DNA of 64,000 nucleotides from Varanus komodoensis (Eukaryota > Chordata > Lepidosauria > Squamata > Varanidae), in contig NW_025335587.1 in NCBI RefSeq assembly GCF_004798865.1, positions 124,001 to 188,000 on the forward strand, in the 5' to 3' direction. Below the pieces are notes generated by a model. It did not search any database, was not told the DNA's origin, and saw only the letters and a program-made list of their open reading frames with translations. The position numbers and the translations under genes are program-made. Shown here one piece after another: positions 20,001 through 32,990 of this stretch; the first letter of the stretch is position 1; the number at the start of each line of letters is the position of its first letter.

Positions 20001-23000
20001 GTAGGTAATATTTAGAACGTAAGACTTATCTAAATGCAACATTCCCTACCACTTTGAATTAAACAGGCACCAACCTTTCTGGGTTTTTGGAGCTTACTGA
20101 AAACATAGTTTTCAAAAAACCATTTAAAGATAATAATATTTTCTGTATAGAATCCTATTATACCATTTTAATGTCCTACAGTATATACTGTACTGTTTTG
20201 TACAATACCTAGAAATTTCTATTAATGTAAGCATGAATATTGTTAAATTTCTTTTAAAGTCTATTGCACGTTTGTGATACACACTCCTAGATTTTTTTGT
20301 GAGTAATCTAAGCTGCAAAATTTTAACCTGGATTTAAAAAACAAAAAGCAAGCTGTGCCTATTTTAGGACAATATGTAATATTTTGCTATTATTCTAGCA
20401 GAACCTTGTTTTCATTTTTCTGCAAGTGAAACAGAAAAATGTTAAATTGTTTGCATTTTGTTATCTCTTGGCCTAACATCTGTTTTTTGCACTAGCCAAA
20501 TTTAAACCTCAGAGCAAAAAGGATAATTATACAAATAAGTAGGACACACATGGCATAATCCTCTGCATGTTTACATGGAAGTAAGTCTACTGTGTTCAGT
20601 GCAGCCAGTTACAGATAAATGTATACACTTCAACCTAACACTTCTTCCTTGGTTTTTTCCCCATTTGCTGTTGATATAACTGCAACAAGAAGCTAGGTTT
20701 GTCTTGGAACAGTTTAGTTCTTTGGAAGCTCAGTGAAGCATTCCTGATTTAGATAATTATTTTAGTCTGATGTCTTTGACTATTTATGGATTTCCTGCTA
20801 CATGAATCTCTGATGTAATTTCTAATGTAACACAGACCCATTCCCCACATACATATATAATAGTGATAAGATACCTGTGCGCAACAAGTTCCTAGCTTGG
20901 TTAGTTTCCATTAGCATCTAGATTGGATTGGACATTTTATGTTCATGTGCTCTTGCTAGGAGGGAAATCTTGTGTGCTTCAAATCCTTTCTGTTCTGTGA
21001 AATTATTGAGGACAATGGAAGAGGTTTGGGCTCATAGGATGCTGCAAATTTCCATGAAGGAAAGTTGGAAATGTTTAAGCACTAAGAGATCTTCAGTGAA
21101 AAAGTGTATTCAGATAGTAACTCTGAGAGGAAAATGCATTTGAAGATAATTCAATATTATTAAAAGCTTAGTGTATTAAAATAAAAGAAAATATATTATC
21201 TAATTGCCTATACAGTATTGATTAAACTTAAGATCTATAAAATTGTGTTTTTCCTTTAGAAATATGGTTACACCCACCTCTCTGCAGGTGACCTCCTTCG
21301 GGATGAGAGAAAGAGACCAGGTTCCCAATATGGAGAGCTTATTGAAAATTATATTAAAGATGGGAAGATTGTACCTGTTGAGATAACTATCAGCTTGTTA
21401 AAGAGGGTAAGATTAAAATAAATTAAGTGTTTGATTTCATCTTGGAGCATTAGGTTCTTGAATCTTCAAACTTTTTTGATTTATTCTTCTGGTAGAATTC
21501 TATTCAGTTTATTTTTTCCCAAATGGCCTAATAACTACAATCCTGCTAAGGCGATATTAAATTATATTTTACATTTCTACCAATAATGTGTTTTTACAGC
21601 AGTGACAGATCAAATGATTTTTTAAAATACTGGCAATATTTGAGTATTGCTACAATGACTCAAAAATTGTATGATACATGCATGATTGCCTGCTTGCATA
21701 TTATTACAAGTAATAATTTCTTAATCTGAGCTTTCTGTTGCCCGTCAGGCTATGGCTGAAACTATGGCAGCCAATGCACAGAAGAATAAATTCTTAATTG
21801 ATGGATTTCCCAGAAATGAAGACAACCTTCAGGGCTGGAACAAAACAATGGATGGAAAAGCAGATGTGTCCTTTGTTCTCTTTTTTGATTGTGATAATGA
21901 GGTAATCTCAATGCCAATTCACATAGAATGTTCACATGTAAGGTGTAAAGAGAGGCAATGAATAATATTTCATTGTTGAGCTTCTGTATTACTGCTGCAT
22001 ATTTGCATACCAGTTGAATGATAATAAGATGAACTGGATATTGTCATCTAGAAAGCATGGGTAATTTTGTCATCTGGTGTTTGCAGCTATCTGTCCAGTT
22101 GGAAAAATTTGCCCAAAAGTAAACAGAGGTGTTGATTGTCAGAAGATAGAACTGTACATCAACTAGTATCTAAAACTAATCTGCACTGTTTGAATTTCTA
22201 TACTGTTCGGGTAAAAATTGTGCTCATAGCAGCCCGATTACACTCCACCCCAGTTCTGTTTTCTCAGACATTCTTTCATTCTCTGCATTTAGAACTGGAG
22301 TGGACAACCCCTGGCTTGCAATCCTAATCTGGCTCATGGGATTGTCCAGTCCAGCATGCAGAAGAAAGGGCATTTTCCCTAGGCTCTGCCCCTTGCCCTG
22401 AGGAGAGGAATCCACATGTTATTTAGAACCTACCCTTGGGATCCCACTTTAGATAGTGAATCACTTTGTCCCCAAACTTCTGTTGGCATGGCCTGGGTTA
22501 TCTTAGTCCCAAAGTGGAGCTTTGCTTTGGAGAATTCAAACTTCTTATGCTCTCATGGAACACAAGTGCAGCCAAATGTACAAACAAATGGCTATAATGG
22601 TTTGACTTGTGGATAGAATTGGGTACTACTTATAGGCACAGTTAACCCTTCTTATGGAACGAGGTCTGTCTACTGGTGAGCAGAGTTTTTGCTCTGAAAA
22701 TACCAGAATATCAGGAAAATTTTTGCCCTTCTTGGAGAAGTGCAGGCACAATGGATGATCTTATGCTTACTTCAGAAGCACAGGAGAACAACAAAGGCTC
22801 TCCCTGAGGTTGCACTGATCGTCAGAGATGTTTTCTGAGTGTCTTGTGGCTAGCCTGCCCATGTGGTTCTATCCCTTTTCTAAGCTGTGGATAGAACCAG
22901 GCACTTAACCTCAACACTTGTGCTGCTTCCTGAGCTCAGTGTTAAATCAAAATATCTTTCCCCTTTCTCTTAAAAAGGGCAGGGTCATGGGAAAAACAAA

Positions 23001-25254
23001 TTTTGGCTAGCTGTTAAAGTCAGCAAGAACTGAAATTAAGTACAGGGAATTGTGTGCAATGTGGTCTTTAAATTTGGGAGGGGGGTTAAAAGTGATTCAC
23101 TCCCCTCTCCACTGTTTTGTGGGCATATATATATGTCATATACCATAGTGCTGTCTGTATGCAATAACCCTTTTAACTTTGTTTGAAGGTATGTATTAAC
23201 CGCTGCCTTGAGAGGGGAAAGAGCAGTGGAAGAAGTGATGACAACAGAGAGAGTTTGGAGAAGAGGTATTTACTGGCTGTATGCAAAACTTAACTGTTAG
23301 GCTTTCTGATACTTTTCAGTTATGTTACTTTCTTTTATTATTTTTCCCTCTAGAATTCATACGTACCTAGAGTCTACTAAGCCCATAGTAGATCTCTATG
23401 AGAAGACAGGCAAAGTTAGGAAAGTAGATGCCTCCAAATCTGTTGATGAGGTAAGTTGCAAAGAGAGGAGGTTTGAATTTTAATTTTCTTTCAAGTTCCA
23501 TCAACTATGCAAAGACTGCAGGGGCAGGAGACTAATATAGCCTCTCTTCAATTTACTCTCAGTTAAAATGTGCTATTGTTCTCCCTGTATTTCAGGGAAA
23601 TGCCATTTATTTAAGTTTGTATCCCTTATTAAACAGGAAGCTCTTGACCATCAAGCAACGTATTCCTCTTTGCAGATGAGTAAATCAAAACAATTTAGCA
23701 GACTTAAGAGGCCAGTCCTGTAACAAGTTGCACACTTGAGTTTTTAATGCTGCTGCAACTGCTACTGTTTGCATTACTGTAATGTGCTCTCCATGGGGGC
23801 TGTCTTTGAAACTTAGCTGACCCAGAATGCTGTAGCCACACTGTTGACCAGGGCCAGTTACACTGAATACAACACCTTTTACCAGCTACCAGTCTGTTTC
23901 CAGGCAGAATTGGAAGTGTTGGCTATTGCCTATGAAGCCTTATACAGCTTGGGTCCAAGCCATCTGAAAGACTACCCTCTCCTCGCCTGCCTGGGTCTTA
24001 AATCTTTGGGAGAGGCACTTCTTGTCATTCCCACATCTGTGTTTGGTGGCAATGTAAAAAAGAGGGCCTTCTATAGCACTCATTAGAAAAGAGGCTAGCT
24101 TTGTCCCCTCTCTGTTGCCCTTCCATTTATTCAAGCAGGCCTTTCATGTGTTAGCAGGACTTTTGGTTTTGATGCTTTCTATACTGTCAATGTTGTGTTT
24201 TGAAATTTTTATGTGTATTAGTTCTATTGTTTAAATGAAGTCTATTGAATGCCACCTTGAATGCCACTTTTTTGGTGGAAAGGCCAGAATACAAAATGAA
24301 TAAATTTAAAGGCATCCAGTGTCCTTAGTGAGAGGTAATCATTTCTCTGCAGCAGATCTCAGCACTGATTATAAAGTGTGGGAGTCATGACAGGGAGTCT
24401 ACAAGAAAGGCAGAGATATTAGCGCCTGTCCCTCTATTGAATGAAATACGACAATTGCTTATGTAACAGAAATCTCTGCTTGGATTTCAGTAAAGTTCAG
24501 GAGAGAACTCACACTAAATCTGATTCCAATGATGGGAACTCTTTGTGGTCCTCATTATAAATTCTGACTCCATACTTCAAACAACAGCGAAATTTACAGC
24601 AAAATGACAGCGAAATATCAGAGTTACAATTGATAGGATGAAGGCAAAGGCTTTAGCTTATCTTGGGTGGCGTATATGTGTGTGTATGCAAGAGAATCGC
24701 ATGCTAATTCACTCTTGTCTTTCTCTCCTCTCCTTCATGGGATGTGTGCCTTTAAAAAAATGTTTAAAGCACCACACGGACATCTATCTGTATCTATGTG
24801 TATCTTTTACCTTGCAAATTTTTAAGTCACTTAATTGCTCTGGAAATTGGGCAAGAGTTGTTTTGAGGGCATAGCTGCCAGCAGGCACATAATCCACATG
24901 CAACTTCTGTTCCTGATTTGAAAGCAGATGGGCAGAGCTTCCAAAGTTGCAACACCCTTACCTCTAAAAATTTTACTTCTGTCTTCAGCCCTAGTTGGCT
25001 TAGGGTGGGCATTGTGCCAGTGTGCCTCTGCATGGTAGAAACTTTGTGCCTTAAGTCCAGTGAAATAGAAGTTTGAAGAAACTACCAGTTGCATCTCTGG
25101 TTGACACTCAACTCTATGAGAGTGGGTTTTTTTATTTTAAAGACTGTGTATTATTGATTTTATGTACAAATACTATTCTGTAATGCTTTCTTTGTTCTCC
25201 TCTCTATTTCAGGTTTTTGGTGAAGTTGTGACCATCTTTGATAAAGAAGGCTAG
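16888..25254 (+). CDS. CMPK1: UMP-CMP kinase (cytidine/uridine monophosphate kinase 1), six coding exons
   Basis: Exons 16888-17073, 21260-21406, 21749-21901, 23189-23265, 23354-23450 and 25213-25254 join in phase to 233 codons plus TAG; human CMPK1 has 228. The enzyme transfers the ATP gamma phosphate to UMP, CMP or dCMP. Visible parts are the P-loop GGPGAGKGT at residues 47-55, the NMP-binding segment [20 protein letters not shown] (exon 2), the nucleoside-contacting IDGFPRN (exon 3), the LID arginines in [18 protein letters not shown] (exon 4), and the C-terminal [12 protein letters not shown]. The start at 16888 (MFCRC) matches human MLSRC; an internal in-frame Met at 16999 ([10 protein letters not shown]) corresponds to the start of the shorter cytosolic form. 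All introns are GT-AG. All expected catalytic motifs are present. Confidence 0.98.
17455..18310 (+). mobile_element. L2-type LINE, 3' part with intact C-terminal ORF
   Basis: Lies in CMPK1 intron 1, same strand. Near 17459-17560 it reads [20 protein letters not shown] then [12 protein letters not shown], the reverse transcriptase active-site block of L2/CR1-clade LINEs. From 17646 to 18248 a 200-codon frame runs without a stop and shows the family C-terminus: [71 protein letters not shown] and [12 protein letters not shown]. Between the two blocks roughly 50 codons expected after WMRAKG are missing, an internal deletion. The 5' end is truncated. The clean frame suggests a fairly young copy. 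Confidence 0.9.
18425..18492 (+). mobile_element. CR1 LINE 3' end fragment
   Basis: Contains GGGGTTGGACTTGATGGTCT, then CCTTCCAACTCTAAT and ATGATTCTATGA, the characteristic 3' terminus of CR1 elements of birds and reptiles including the ATTCTATGA end repeat. Only the last 60-70 bp are present; CR1 copies are usually 5'-truncated. Confidence 0.85.
21260..21406 (+). CDS. CMPK1: CMPK1 coding exon 2
   Basis: 49 codons in phase 0 on both sides: [49 protein letters not shown]. This is the NMP-binding helical segment. Acceptor TTCCTTTAG, donor GTAAGA. It differs from human by only a few residues (GEL to GDL, KNPD to KRPG, EKYIKEG to ENYIKDG). Confidence 0.98.
21749..21901 (+). CDS. CMPK1: CMPK1 coding exon 3
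   Basis: 51 codons: [51 protein letters not shown]. It contains IDGFPRN, the substrate-base and phosphate contact loop, and the core strand VLFFDC. Acceptor CCCGTCAG, donor GTAATC; both borders phase 0. The first residues AMAE replace human EMDQ. Confidence 0.98.
23189..23265 (+). CDS. CMPK1: CMPK1 coding exon 4 (LID)
   Basis: Encodes [20 protein letters not shown] and ESLEK plus two bases of Arg. This is the LID region whose arginines contact ATP phosphates. Acceptor TTTGAAG is weak in pyrimidines just before AG, but the phase and protein match are exact. Donor GTATTT. Confidence 0.97.
23354..23450 (+). CDS. CMPK1: CMPK1 coding exon 5
   Basis: Follows an intron of only 88 bp. Encodes [20 protein letters not shown] and [12 protein letters not shown], matching human [32 protein letters not shown]. 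Acceptor CCCTCTAG, donor GTAAGT; leaves in phase 0. Confidence 0.98.
23735..24310 (+). mobile_element. Decayed L2 LINE 3' fragment in CMPK1 intron 5
   Basis: Between 23844 and 24086 the frame reads [40 protein letters not shown] and [14 protein letters not shown], a diverged version of the L2 C-terminus seen at 17646-18248. It ends with the L2-type tail GGTGGAAAGGCCAGAATACA then AAATGAATAAATTTA. Frames are broken, so it is older than the intron 1 copy. Same strand as CMPK1. Confidence 0.8.
25213..25254 (+). CDS. CMPK1: CMPK1 coding exon 6 and stop
   Basis: Thirteen codons, [13 protein letters not shown], then TAG at 25252-25254. Human ends VFDEVVQIFDKEG. Acceptor CTATTTCAG. Confidence 0.97.
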   Translation, partial: VFGEVVTIFDKEG

Positions 25255-27440
25255 TTCCTTACTTGAAGTGTCTTTTCAAACATGCTTGAATCTTGTTTAG
25301 GAACTGCTACTGTAGACCATTTTTATAATGGTGATAAAATATGCCTTTAAAATACTTCTGTGTTAAGAACAATTTAAAATGGTTAATTAATTGAAAACAT
25401 GGTTTAAATTGGTTTAAATATGACTTTTAAGTGACTTGTCAATAAGGTAGATATCTTGAAATTGACTTGAAGCTGGTGAAGAACCCAAATCACAAAATAA
25501 AACTAGTAATGACATACTAAACATACCTATTTCCAGAAAACATCTGGCTATATTTTCATTCTTTTTCTTACTGCCAAAAGCCATGATCTTCCTCCTCCTC
25601 CTTTTCAAAGAATCCCAAACAGTGAAATTGTAAATATGAATGAGAGGGCTTATTGACTTAAAAAAAATTGGACCAAAAATGGGGAAATTGCATAGGTGGT
25701 TTTATTTTTAAAAAATACTGTTTTGAATGAGAGGCAGTTTCAGTAAACAAAGCTTTAAACAGACCATATCTTTTTGCTTTCTCACTTCCTATCTGGTTGC
25801 TATAAAGCAGTGACTCTTCTGAGACATGCTAATTATGTTACTTAGAAAAGTTAAAGTTGATTTAACATTTGGATATCCTCCTCACACCTTCTCCACACAT
25901 TTTTGAGGCCTGTGACAAAGGGGCCATTCAGTATATTGCCTGTAAAATGCCTGTGAATGGGGAGAGGGTCTGTTTCTCCTTTCTAAAAGAAAATGGGCAG
26001 CTTCAGTATCTGAGGGTCACATAGATTATAGTTTATGACTAGGGGATTGCATCCAACCTAGGTTAGTAGGACTTAGGTTTAATAGAAATCAGTGTGAAAA
26101 GTAAGTCATAGCTAATTTAAGTTGTGTTGATCTCAGTGGGATCCAAGTGCAATAAACCTTCGGTGAATCCAAACTGGTGTGTTTAGGGCTGATGTTTCTG
26201 ATTACAGAGGTGCCATTTATTTGCATGTGCCTATCTCTTTACAAGTCATATGGGCATTGAAAATTTGTGGCACATAAAAGGTTAAGATGGTTGAATTTTG
26301 GAATCTGATGTTTAAGAGCAGCTGGGACATCAACATACTATTGTTACATATCTCTAGCTGCATTTTAAAATATTCTATTAGATGTTTTGTAACAACATTG
26401 CTTATTTATTCAGTGACTTAAAGTGTATTTGTTCTAGATAGTATGATTGTTTCGTCTCCTAAAACTGTGCAGCTTGAACAACACTTTGACACAATTATAC
26501 TTTTGATATGATTTGACCAATATAAAAGGAACTTTCTTTATATCTCAGTTAAGCATGCTGTTTTAATTGTCTAAACTGAATGTTGTGCTGCTGGTGGAAA
26601 AAAGTTCTCCAAAAATGGGTAGTCAGAAGGCAAAATAAAGCAAAATGTTTGCATGGTTGTGCAGCCAAAATGCAACACTGGTTAGGGTTATGGGTTGCAT
26701 CCTCAGTGCTCATAAGCCTCTAAACTTGGAGGCTTAGAAGTATCCTGTGCAGAGTGAGAGAAGTGGCGGAGGCAAACTTCACCTCCCCAATACTCCCGCT
26801 CTGTGAGCCAGCCAGTTTCTGCCATCTAGCTGTGGCACTTCAGACAGGGAAGGAGACTAGCCCCAGTCTCCTTTCAGAATGCTTCTCTTTAGCCCTTCCC
26901 TGAAATTAGAGAAGCAGCTAGTGAAGTTCTTTCCACCCTGGTTGCAAAGTTGGGAAGGGAGATCTGTGCATGGATCCCCAGCTCCAGTGCTGGAGTCTTG
27001 GATCTGGGAATCTGAAGAATCCTGTGGCCCTCCAGACACTGTCTAGGGGCCATAGCACTGCTCTGTTAATTAGATATGTGTCCTATTACTATCTTTTCTG
27101 TTTAAAATGTTCCCTTTCAGTATCTGGAAAAAACGGTTATTTTTCAGTATCAGCTGCCATTTGAACTGACTTTTGTTTACAATTGTGGGTTATTTTTCTT
27201 GGTCATGTATATCTTGCACAGCATAATAGCATTTAGTGATTCATTTTGTCTTTTAATTAAAATACAATGAAGGGTCTATAATTGATTTCAAACAGCTACA
27301 TCTTTGTTTTCTGTGCTTTGATTTTTCTAGAAGTAGAAAGACCGTGTGGAAATGTGATATGAGGAATGAGAACTTTATGCATAAAAGTGTTACTGAGAAC
27401 GTCATAGAATTTGAAAATAAATAAATTTTAATCAACTTTC
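25255..27440 (+). other. CMPK1: CMPK1 3' UTR with alternative poly(A) signals, end approximate
   Basis: AT-rich sequence after the stop codon. AATAAA hexamers occur at 25496-25501, 26634-26639 and as an overlapping pair at 27416-27421 and 27420-27425, the last followed by a GT-containing stretch (CTGAGTGTACAC). Human CMPK1 mRNA has a long 3' UTR of roughly 2 kb, so the distal pair is the favoured end. The piece 26045-26160 resembles the short palindromic repeat family. The end point is an inference. Confidence 0.55.
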
Positions 27441-30400
27441 CTCTGAGTGTACACATGCCACCAAATAGTCTTATTTTTCAGAAATGTGTCTTACTTTTTT
27501 AAGGCTTCAGGGAAACCTTGATCTGTTAGTCTGTCATGGCAACTCATACATCTCCCATAGCACAGGATTCCATGGAACATTCTTCTGTGTGCACTTAACT
27601 CATGGGGGATTGGGAAGGTCTGTTTTTGTGTAGCTGTTGCTCCATGCAAAAGGGGTACACTCCATCATACACACTGCAGACATGCAAGCTCTCCTTGTTC
27701 AGCATTGGACCCATAGTAAGTATCCATGGAACTCCAGGTGTTTTCATGTTAAAACTAGTGTTTTAAATGAATGACATACTTGAAAAACCACCGTTCTCCC
27801 TTCTTGCTGTGTTGGCCAGTCTTTGCATTATGTTTATGCTTTAAGACTTTGTTATGGTTTGAAATAGTTTATTTGGGAGACGGGCTCCTTTCTGGACTTG
27901 CTGAGGGTTTATGAGCATTGCGTAGAAAGGGATGAACTTAGTACCTATAATTATCCCATTTCCTTACGCTTCGTTGACTCAGTGGTCTTTACCAAATATA
28001 CTCTTCTTTTCCCTGGTGGAGAAGTGGCTCAGCTATTCTGGGAAGATGATTTCTCACTATCAACTATTGTTGAAGATTGTTTTTTTTTCTATTGTTTTTT
28101 CATAGAGAATGGCACTCAGATTTTCACAGGGTCTAGATCACAAACACCTCACATACAGTCTCAGTTGGCTGAGAAAACTACAAAACCTTAGCTTTTTTCT
28201 GAAACCTTTTGTTTCCCGCCCACTTTGATAGGAATAGCAAAAGCATCTACCTTTTACTAAGAAGTGCATGTGTAAAATGTTTATTAGTACATTTATTTAT
28301 ATAGTATATTTGTATATTGCTACAAGTCAGTTATTTTCTGTCTCACCATGAGTTTCACTTCAAAACTGACAAGAGATTAAGATCATGGTGTTGAGAGGAA
28401 AACATGGCTAGAATCAGGGGGAAAAGATGTTCAAGGATATTGAGGGGAAACAAGAAAACCAGACTTCTTGCTGTGGAAAGGCAACCCTTGCTTGTTTATC
28501 TAAGGCGAGAATGCAGTTTTTACATTAAACATGTAATGAAATCTAATGCCCTTTCTTGGATGTTAAGGCTATTAGCCTAATTGTATATCTTTTTGCTATG
28601 TACCTGACTTGAAAAAACTAAAAGAAGGCAGACCAATTATATTAAAAATAACATGCTGTCAGTGTGGAATCTGGGTTAATTGTGTTGTTTGAACAACTGG
28701 GATCAAATATTTTTGTCAGTCTCTTTATTGATGCCATTGACACCATATTTTTCCCAAGCTGGCTTTTTAATTTCATTCCATTTTTAGCAGGCAGTAGTCC
28801 AGTGTATAACTCCAGACAGCATTCAATTATCAAATGGTTTCTCAAAACTTTCTAAAATGTTCACAAATAAATTTCATGCCACAAGAACTTGCTGGTGTAT
28901 TTTTTCCCCTTAAGCTTTGCCATGTAAAATGATGTTGCAAGGATATTGTTCATGAGTGTATGAATCAAACAGTTCTAAACTAAAAAGGTAATTTGTCTTC
29001 ATTTGTATGCAGAAGTGGGAAGTGACAAACTCCTAGTCATGAAATAGTGAGGACAGACATCTTGTAGCCATCACTGTCAGGTTTGGCTGGAATCCAGTTA
29101 GTATTGCTTCACCAACAGAAGATTTCCATGAGCAGAACAGAACGTGGGCAATTCCTTCTCCCCCTTGGCATTGCTGTAACCCTTCTGAGCATATTGGAGA
29201 AGAATTACTCTTTCCCTTTCTGCTGACAGAAGCCTTCCATTAGCAGGGGGAGGATAGTCAGAATTCCCCCTTTGTCTTTGAGTGCTACATTATAGTATGA
29301 TACTCTTGTTTCAAAACACAGTTTAAAACTACAAACTGTTATTCTAGTGAAGCTTGTATGAAATTCTCATTTTAGCTTGCTGCACTTAGTAAGATATATG
29401 CAGTATAACTTTTCTAATAAAACAAGGTTCCCTAATACAGTTTCACTTGCCTGAAGTGTTTCCGTAAACCTGTAAACTCAGTTCTTGTCAGTCCCTGGAG
29501 ATGGAATTTGCAATAATGTTCAATTTTAAAATGCTGCATTATTTGTTCCTACGAAAGTGGTGAAACTGTCAAGGCTTCAGACTGCAGGTGAAGGTGCCAT
29601 ATAAACACCCTTCTGCTTTTAATTCTTTATATAGCAAATAAGCACATCAGTGAATAGTTAGATTACACCTCTTCTGTGTGATAAGAAACCTTTTGTTCTG
29701 GTCTGTTTGGCTTGCTGTTTTTTAAATATGGAGGAGGATTCAATCACATGGAGCTTCCATTAGCTGTCTCAAGTGGTATAACCCAGACACAAGTTCATTG
29801 CTTCAGTGAGCACAAGGGCTTGGAGTACCAGATGTAAGTGACAATTTCTTAAGTAAATAATAGATCCCTACAGTGGGTGCTCTTTCCTTGGCTTTAATCT
29901 AGAAGTAAGATCTGATTAAAAACGATTCAGTAGTGTGTGAGTAATCTCTACCAATTCTAGTTTAAAACAGTAATTTAAACTCATTTTAAAAATCTTGCAT
30001 AAGGAGAGCAGAAGAACAATTGTTCTATCTGGACTTGATAGGAATCTGTATATCCAGAGTCATTCCTACTTGACTACAGATAAGATAAAAATACTTTACT
30101 GCAAATCAGCGCTGCTTGCCGGCTTGCTGTGGGCTCTCTAGAGAGATCCTCTGAAGCCGCTTATCCTTTCTGCAATTGCTCCAGTATACCACATGAGGGA
30201 GTGCTTGGCTTGTATAAAATGGCAAGAGTTTGCAAGTGAGATGGTAGTTTTATTTTTGCTTTTACTGTTCTGCCCTTTACTGGTAAAAATGCTTTAGTGT
30301 TCTTTATCCTAAAGAAATAATATGTTGTAAATCTGGTGAATTTCCTGAGTCTGGAGCAGTCTTTATAGTTTGGCGATCTTTTCAAAAAGCCTGTGGGCAT

Positions 30401-30835
30401 TGCAGGATGATTCTAGGTAAGAACCAGAAAACCTATGTGACAGAAGGTGATACTTTAAGTGTCTAGAACTTATAGACACTTCAGACTGCAGCTTGAAAAA
30501 AATTGATAATATTTGGGGTTGTATGTGGCAGCAGGCAAGGGCAAATACAGTGCTACATAGCCTTCTAATGGTCTGATTAATCATAAGAGAGCTGGCATAG
30601 AACAGTGTCAAAGATACTGGGCCTCAAAGTTAGGTCCCTTGCTTGAACTGGGCCTCTGCTATGAACCTACATTATTCTGAAGGAAGCTAGTGCAGCCCAT
30701 CAGCAGTACAGAAGCAATATTGGCCTGCCTTGCAAAGTCGTTGCAAAAATACAATAAGGCAGTACAATAAGATACTCCGAAGTCTCTGCTAAACACTTAT
30801 TATTATAACAATGGAAACAGCTTAGCATGCACTAG

Positions 30836-30915
30836 CCATCTTTAACCTGCCACCTGTCAGAGGTGTTGGGCTGCAGCTCCCATCCGTCCGAGCCAACATT
30901 GCCAAGTGGGGAAAG
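30836..30915. repeat. Short palindromic repeat, ACAACTCCCA family
   Basis: Contains CTTTAACCTGCCACCTGTCA, GGGCTGCAGCTCCCATCCGT and CCAACATTGCCAAGTGGGG, one arm and part of the second. Partial copy in the gene desert. Confidence 0.5.
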
Positions 30916-31877
30916 ACTCCAGTGAGCTGGTGAGCACTGAGACTCATCTACACTACAGATTTAAACTAGTTGAATATTACCTTCGTTTTTCTGGGGAGTT
31001 TTGGGGAGTGTAGTTTTGTGAGGGATCAAAAAACAATTCTCAGCATGCTCATCGACTCAGGCTTCTAAGCAGTAAGAGTTGAACTGGTATAAAACAATAG
31101 CATCATTTTGTTTTTGTGGGCCACAAACCAGGGAATCAGTTCTTGGGTTGCCTGAACAGGGAAAAGGGTACAGAAGCAGAATTTGTCTGATATGCAGTAG
31201 AATACTAAAGAGCTCCGTGGGCAGACAAAAATAAGGGGTTGACGAGAGTTGTCCAATGGCACGCTGAGCTGCCTAACTTGGTGGTGGTGGGGGAGAATTC
31301 CAGAACTGCATCCTGAGAGAATGATGATGCCCTGCAAGATGCTTGCACAAACAGAACTTGTTACGGCAGTGGATATTCAATATACTTGGAAAGGGCAATA
31401 TTTGTAGCTCATTAGAACATGAAGTAATGATGGAACTGGAAAGAGCCCTGAGGACAAGCCTCCCACAATAGTGAGATTCTCCGATTTGTTCAGTCTGTTT
31501 AACGTGTTTGAACAGAAGTCCCAGTGCTACCCCTGCTCCCTGCCTCCATACAAATGCACAATTCATTCATCCACATAAAGCCTTTCCAGATACTTGCTTT
31601 GGGCCATTATTGTTAACAGCATTATAACTTGGAAATAACTTTATAAAGGGATGGATAGAATTCCAGTCTGAGTTACTGAGCTGTTGCCTTTCCCAAATGC
31701 TTCCCTCCATTCCCAACCATTAATAATGCTTTGCATCACTTTGAGAATATGCTTAGACTTGTTTAGAGAGTATCTGAAGGAAAAAGCAATTCCACATCTC
31801 TGGGGGAGTCACATACATGGCAAGGGTGTGAGAAGATAGCAGATGTTCATTAAATGAGACAAAGGCTTGTCAATACA

Positions 31878-31901
31878 TACATACATACATATATATATAT
31901 A
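31878..31901. repeat. TACA/TA microsatellite
   Basis: A short run of TACA units passes directly into TA units. Nothing coding is nearby. Confidence 0.8.
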
Positions 31902-32130
31902 ACCAGCAGCTGACCTTTCATCCTCTGGACTATAATAATTACTCTATTACCATTTTTGTGATGTCTGTAATGGCAATAACTTATTCAGAATTCACTTCTT
32001 ACATTGAAGATAATTTTGCTTGGTTACCAGTGCAGCTGTATATGGAAACCCATACAACTGTTCTTTACTTCTCAGATTAGAGGTGAGCAACTTGTGTCTC
32101 CCTCTACTGCTTATGACTAGCTATATGTTG

Positions 32131-32154
32131 GCTAGGCTAGGCTAGGCTAGGCTA
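32131..32154. repeat. GGCTA pentanucleotide tandem repeat
   Basis: About five head-to-tail copies of the unit GCTAG starting directly after GTTG. Short and perfect. Confidence 0.85.
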
Positions 32155-32909
32155 ATGAGAGTAGTAGGTTGCAACATTTGGAATCTACAATTTGTCCACT
32201 CTTGTCTAGATGCATTCCTAATTAGACAGCTAATGCAGCCAGCATCGATCTGGCAGGTGTTTCTTCACCGCAGAAGAAACTTGTTTTGCCAGAGGAAAGG
32301 TAGTATCCTGTTAAAGCACTCACTTTAGTATTCCTCACAACAAATGGGTGTTACAAAGTCAAGAGAAAAGCACTCTGATCACTGCTTAAGGACCAAGGAC
32401 TGCTAGGTAGTTGCACCACTCTGGGGCCTACAAGAATACCAGCCACAGCTGGACATAAACACGTGTTTTTACCTCAACCCTGTTCAGTTTCCCTTCCCTG
32501 TTTCACCTTTTTGTCCTATTCCCCATCATGTACTATCATCTCAAATTGTGCTGCTCAAATGAATAAAGTTTGCAGTGACAGGAACAGATGTGGATATCAA
32601 TGGGCTGTGAAGTTTATTAATTTCTAGTATTCAAAACAAATTCCTGGACTCTTTTTTAAAACTGTAAGTGCTTCCCTTTTATGCTAGGCCTCAGACAATA
32701 GATCTCAAGGTTTTAAATGAAAAGCAAAGTAGACCCTGCAAGTATGCCACCTCTGCCTTTATTATGATGCAGCACAGATGGACTATTTCTCTGGTGTTTC
32801 TTGCACAGAAGGGTCATTTGCTTATTATTGCCTTCACAATGTGTGAACTCTCCTTTGCCACTGTTTTTAGAAAATCACTAGATATTTTACAGCCACAGTT
32901 TTCAGACTT

Positions 32910-32990
32910 ATGCAGCACAACCCTACTCAGAAGAAAGCTCCACTGAGTTCATGGGACTTGTTTCCAGGTAAATGCCTACTGGACTGTGGC
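32910..32990. repeat. Short palindromic repeat, GTGCAATCCTA family
   Basis: Reads GCAGCACAACCCTACTCAGA, AGAAAGCTCCACTGAGTTCA and TGGGACTTGTTTCCAGGTAA, then ACTGGACTGTGGC. Both arms are visible, moderately decayed. Confidence 0.6.

Larger units (their letters stand above)
17074..21259 (+). other. CMPK1: CMPK1 intron 1
   Basis: 4.2-kb first intron, phase 0. It contains the L2 copy at 17455-18310, the CR1 3' end at 18425-18492, and at 20553-20610 one arm of the short palindromic repeat family (TTTACATGGAAGTAAGTC). The rest is AT-rich with no recognisable feature. Confidence 0.8.

Noticed and set aside
23844-24086. 80-codon frame as a small host gene or extra CMPK1 exon
   Set aside because: It is a decayed L2 fragment and CMPK1 splices cleanly without it.
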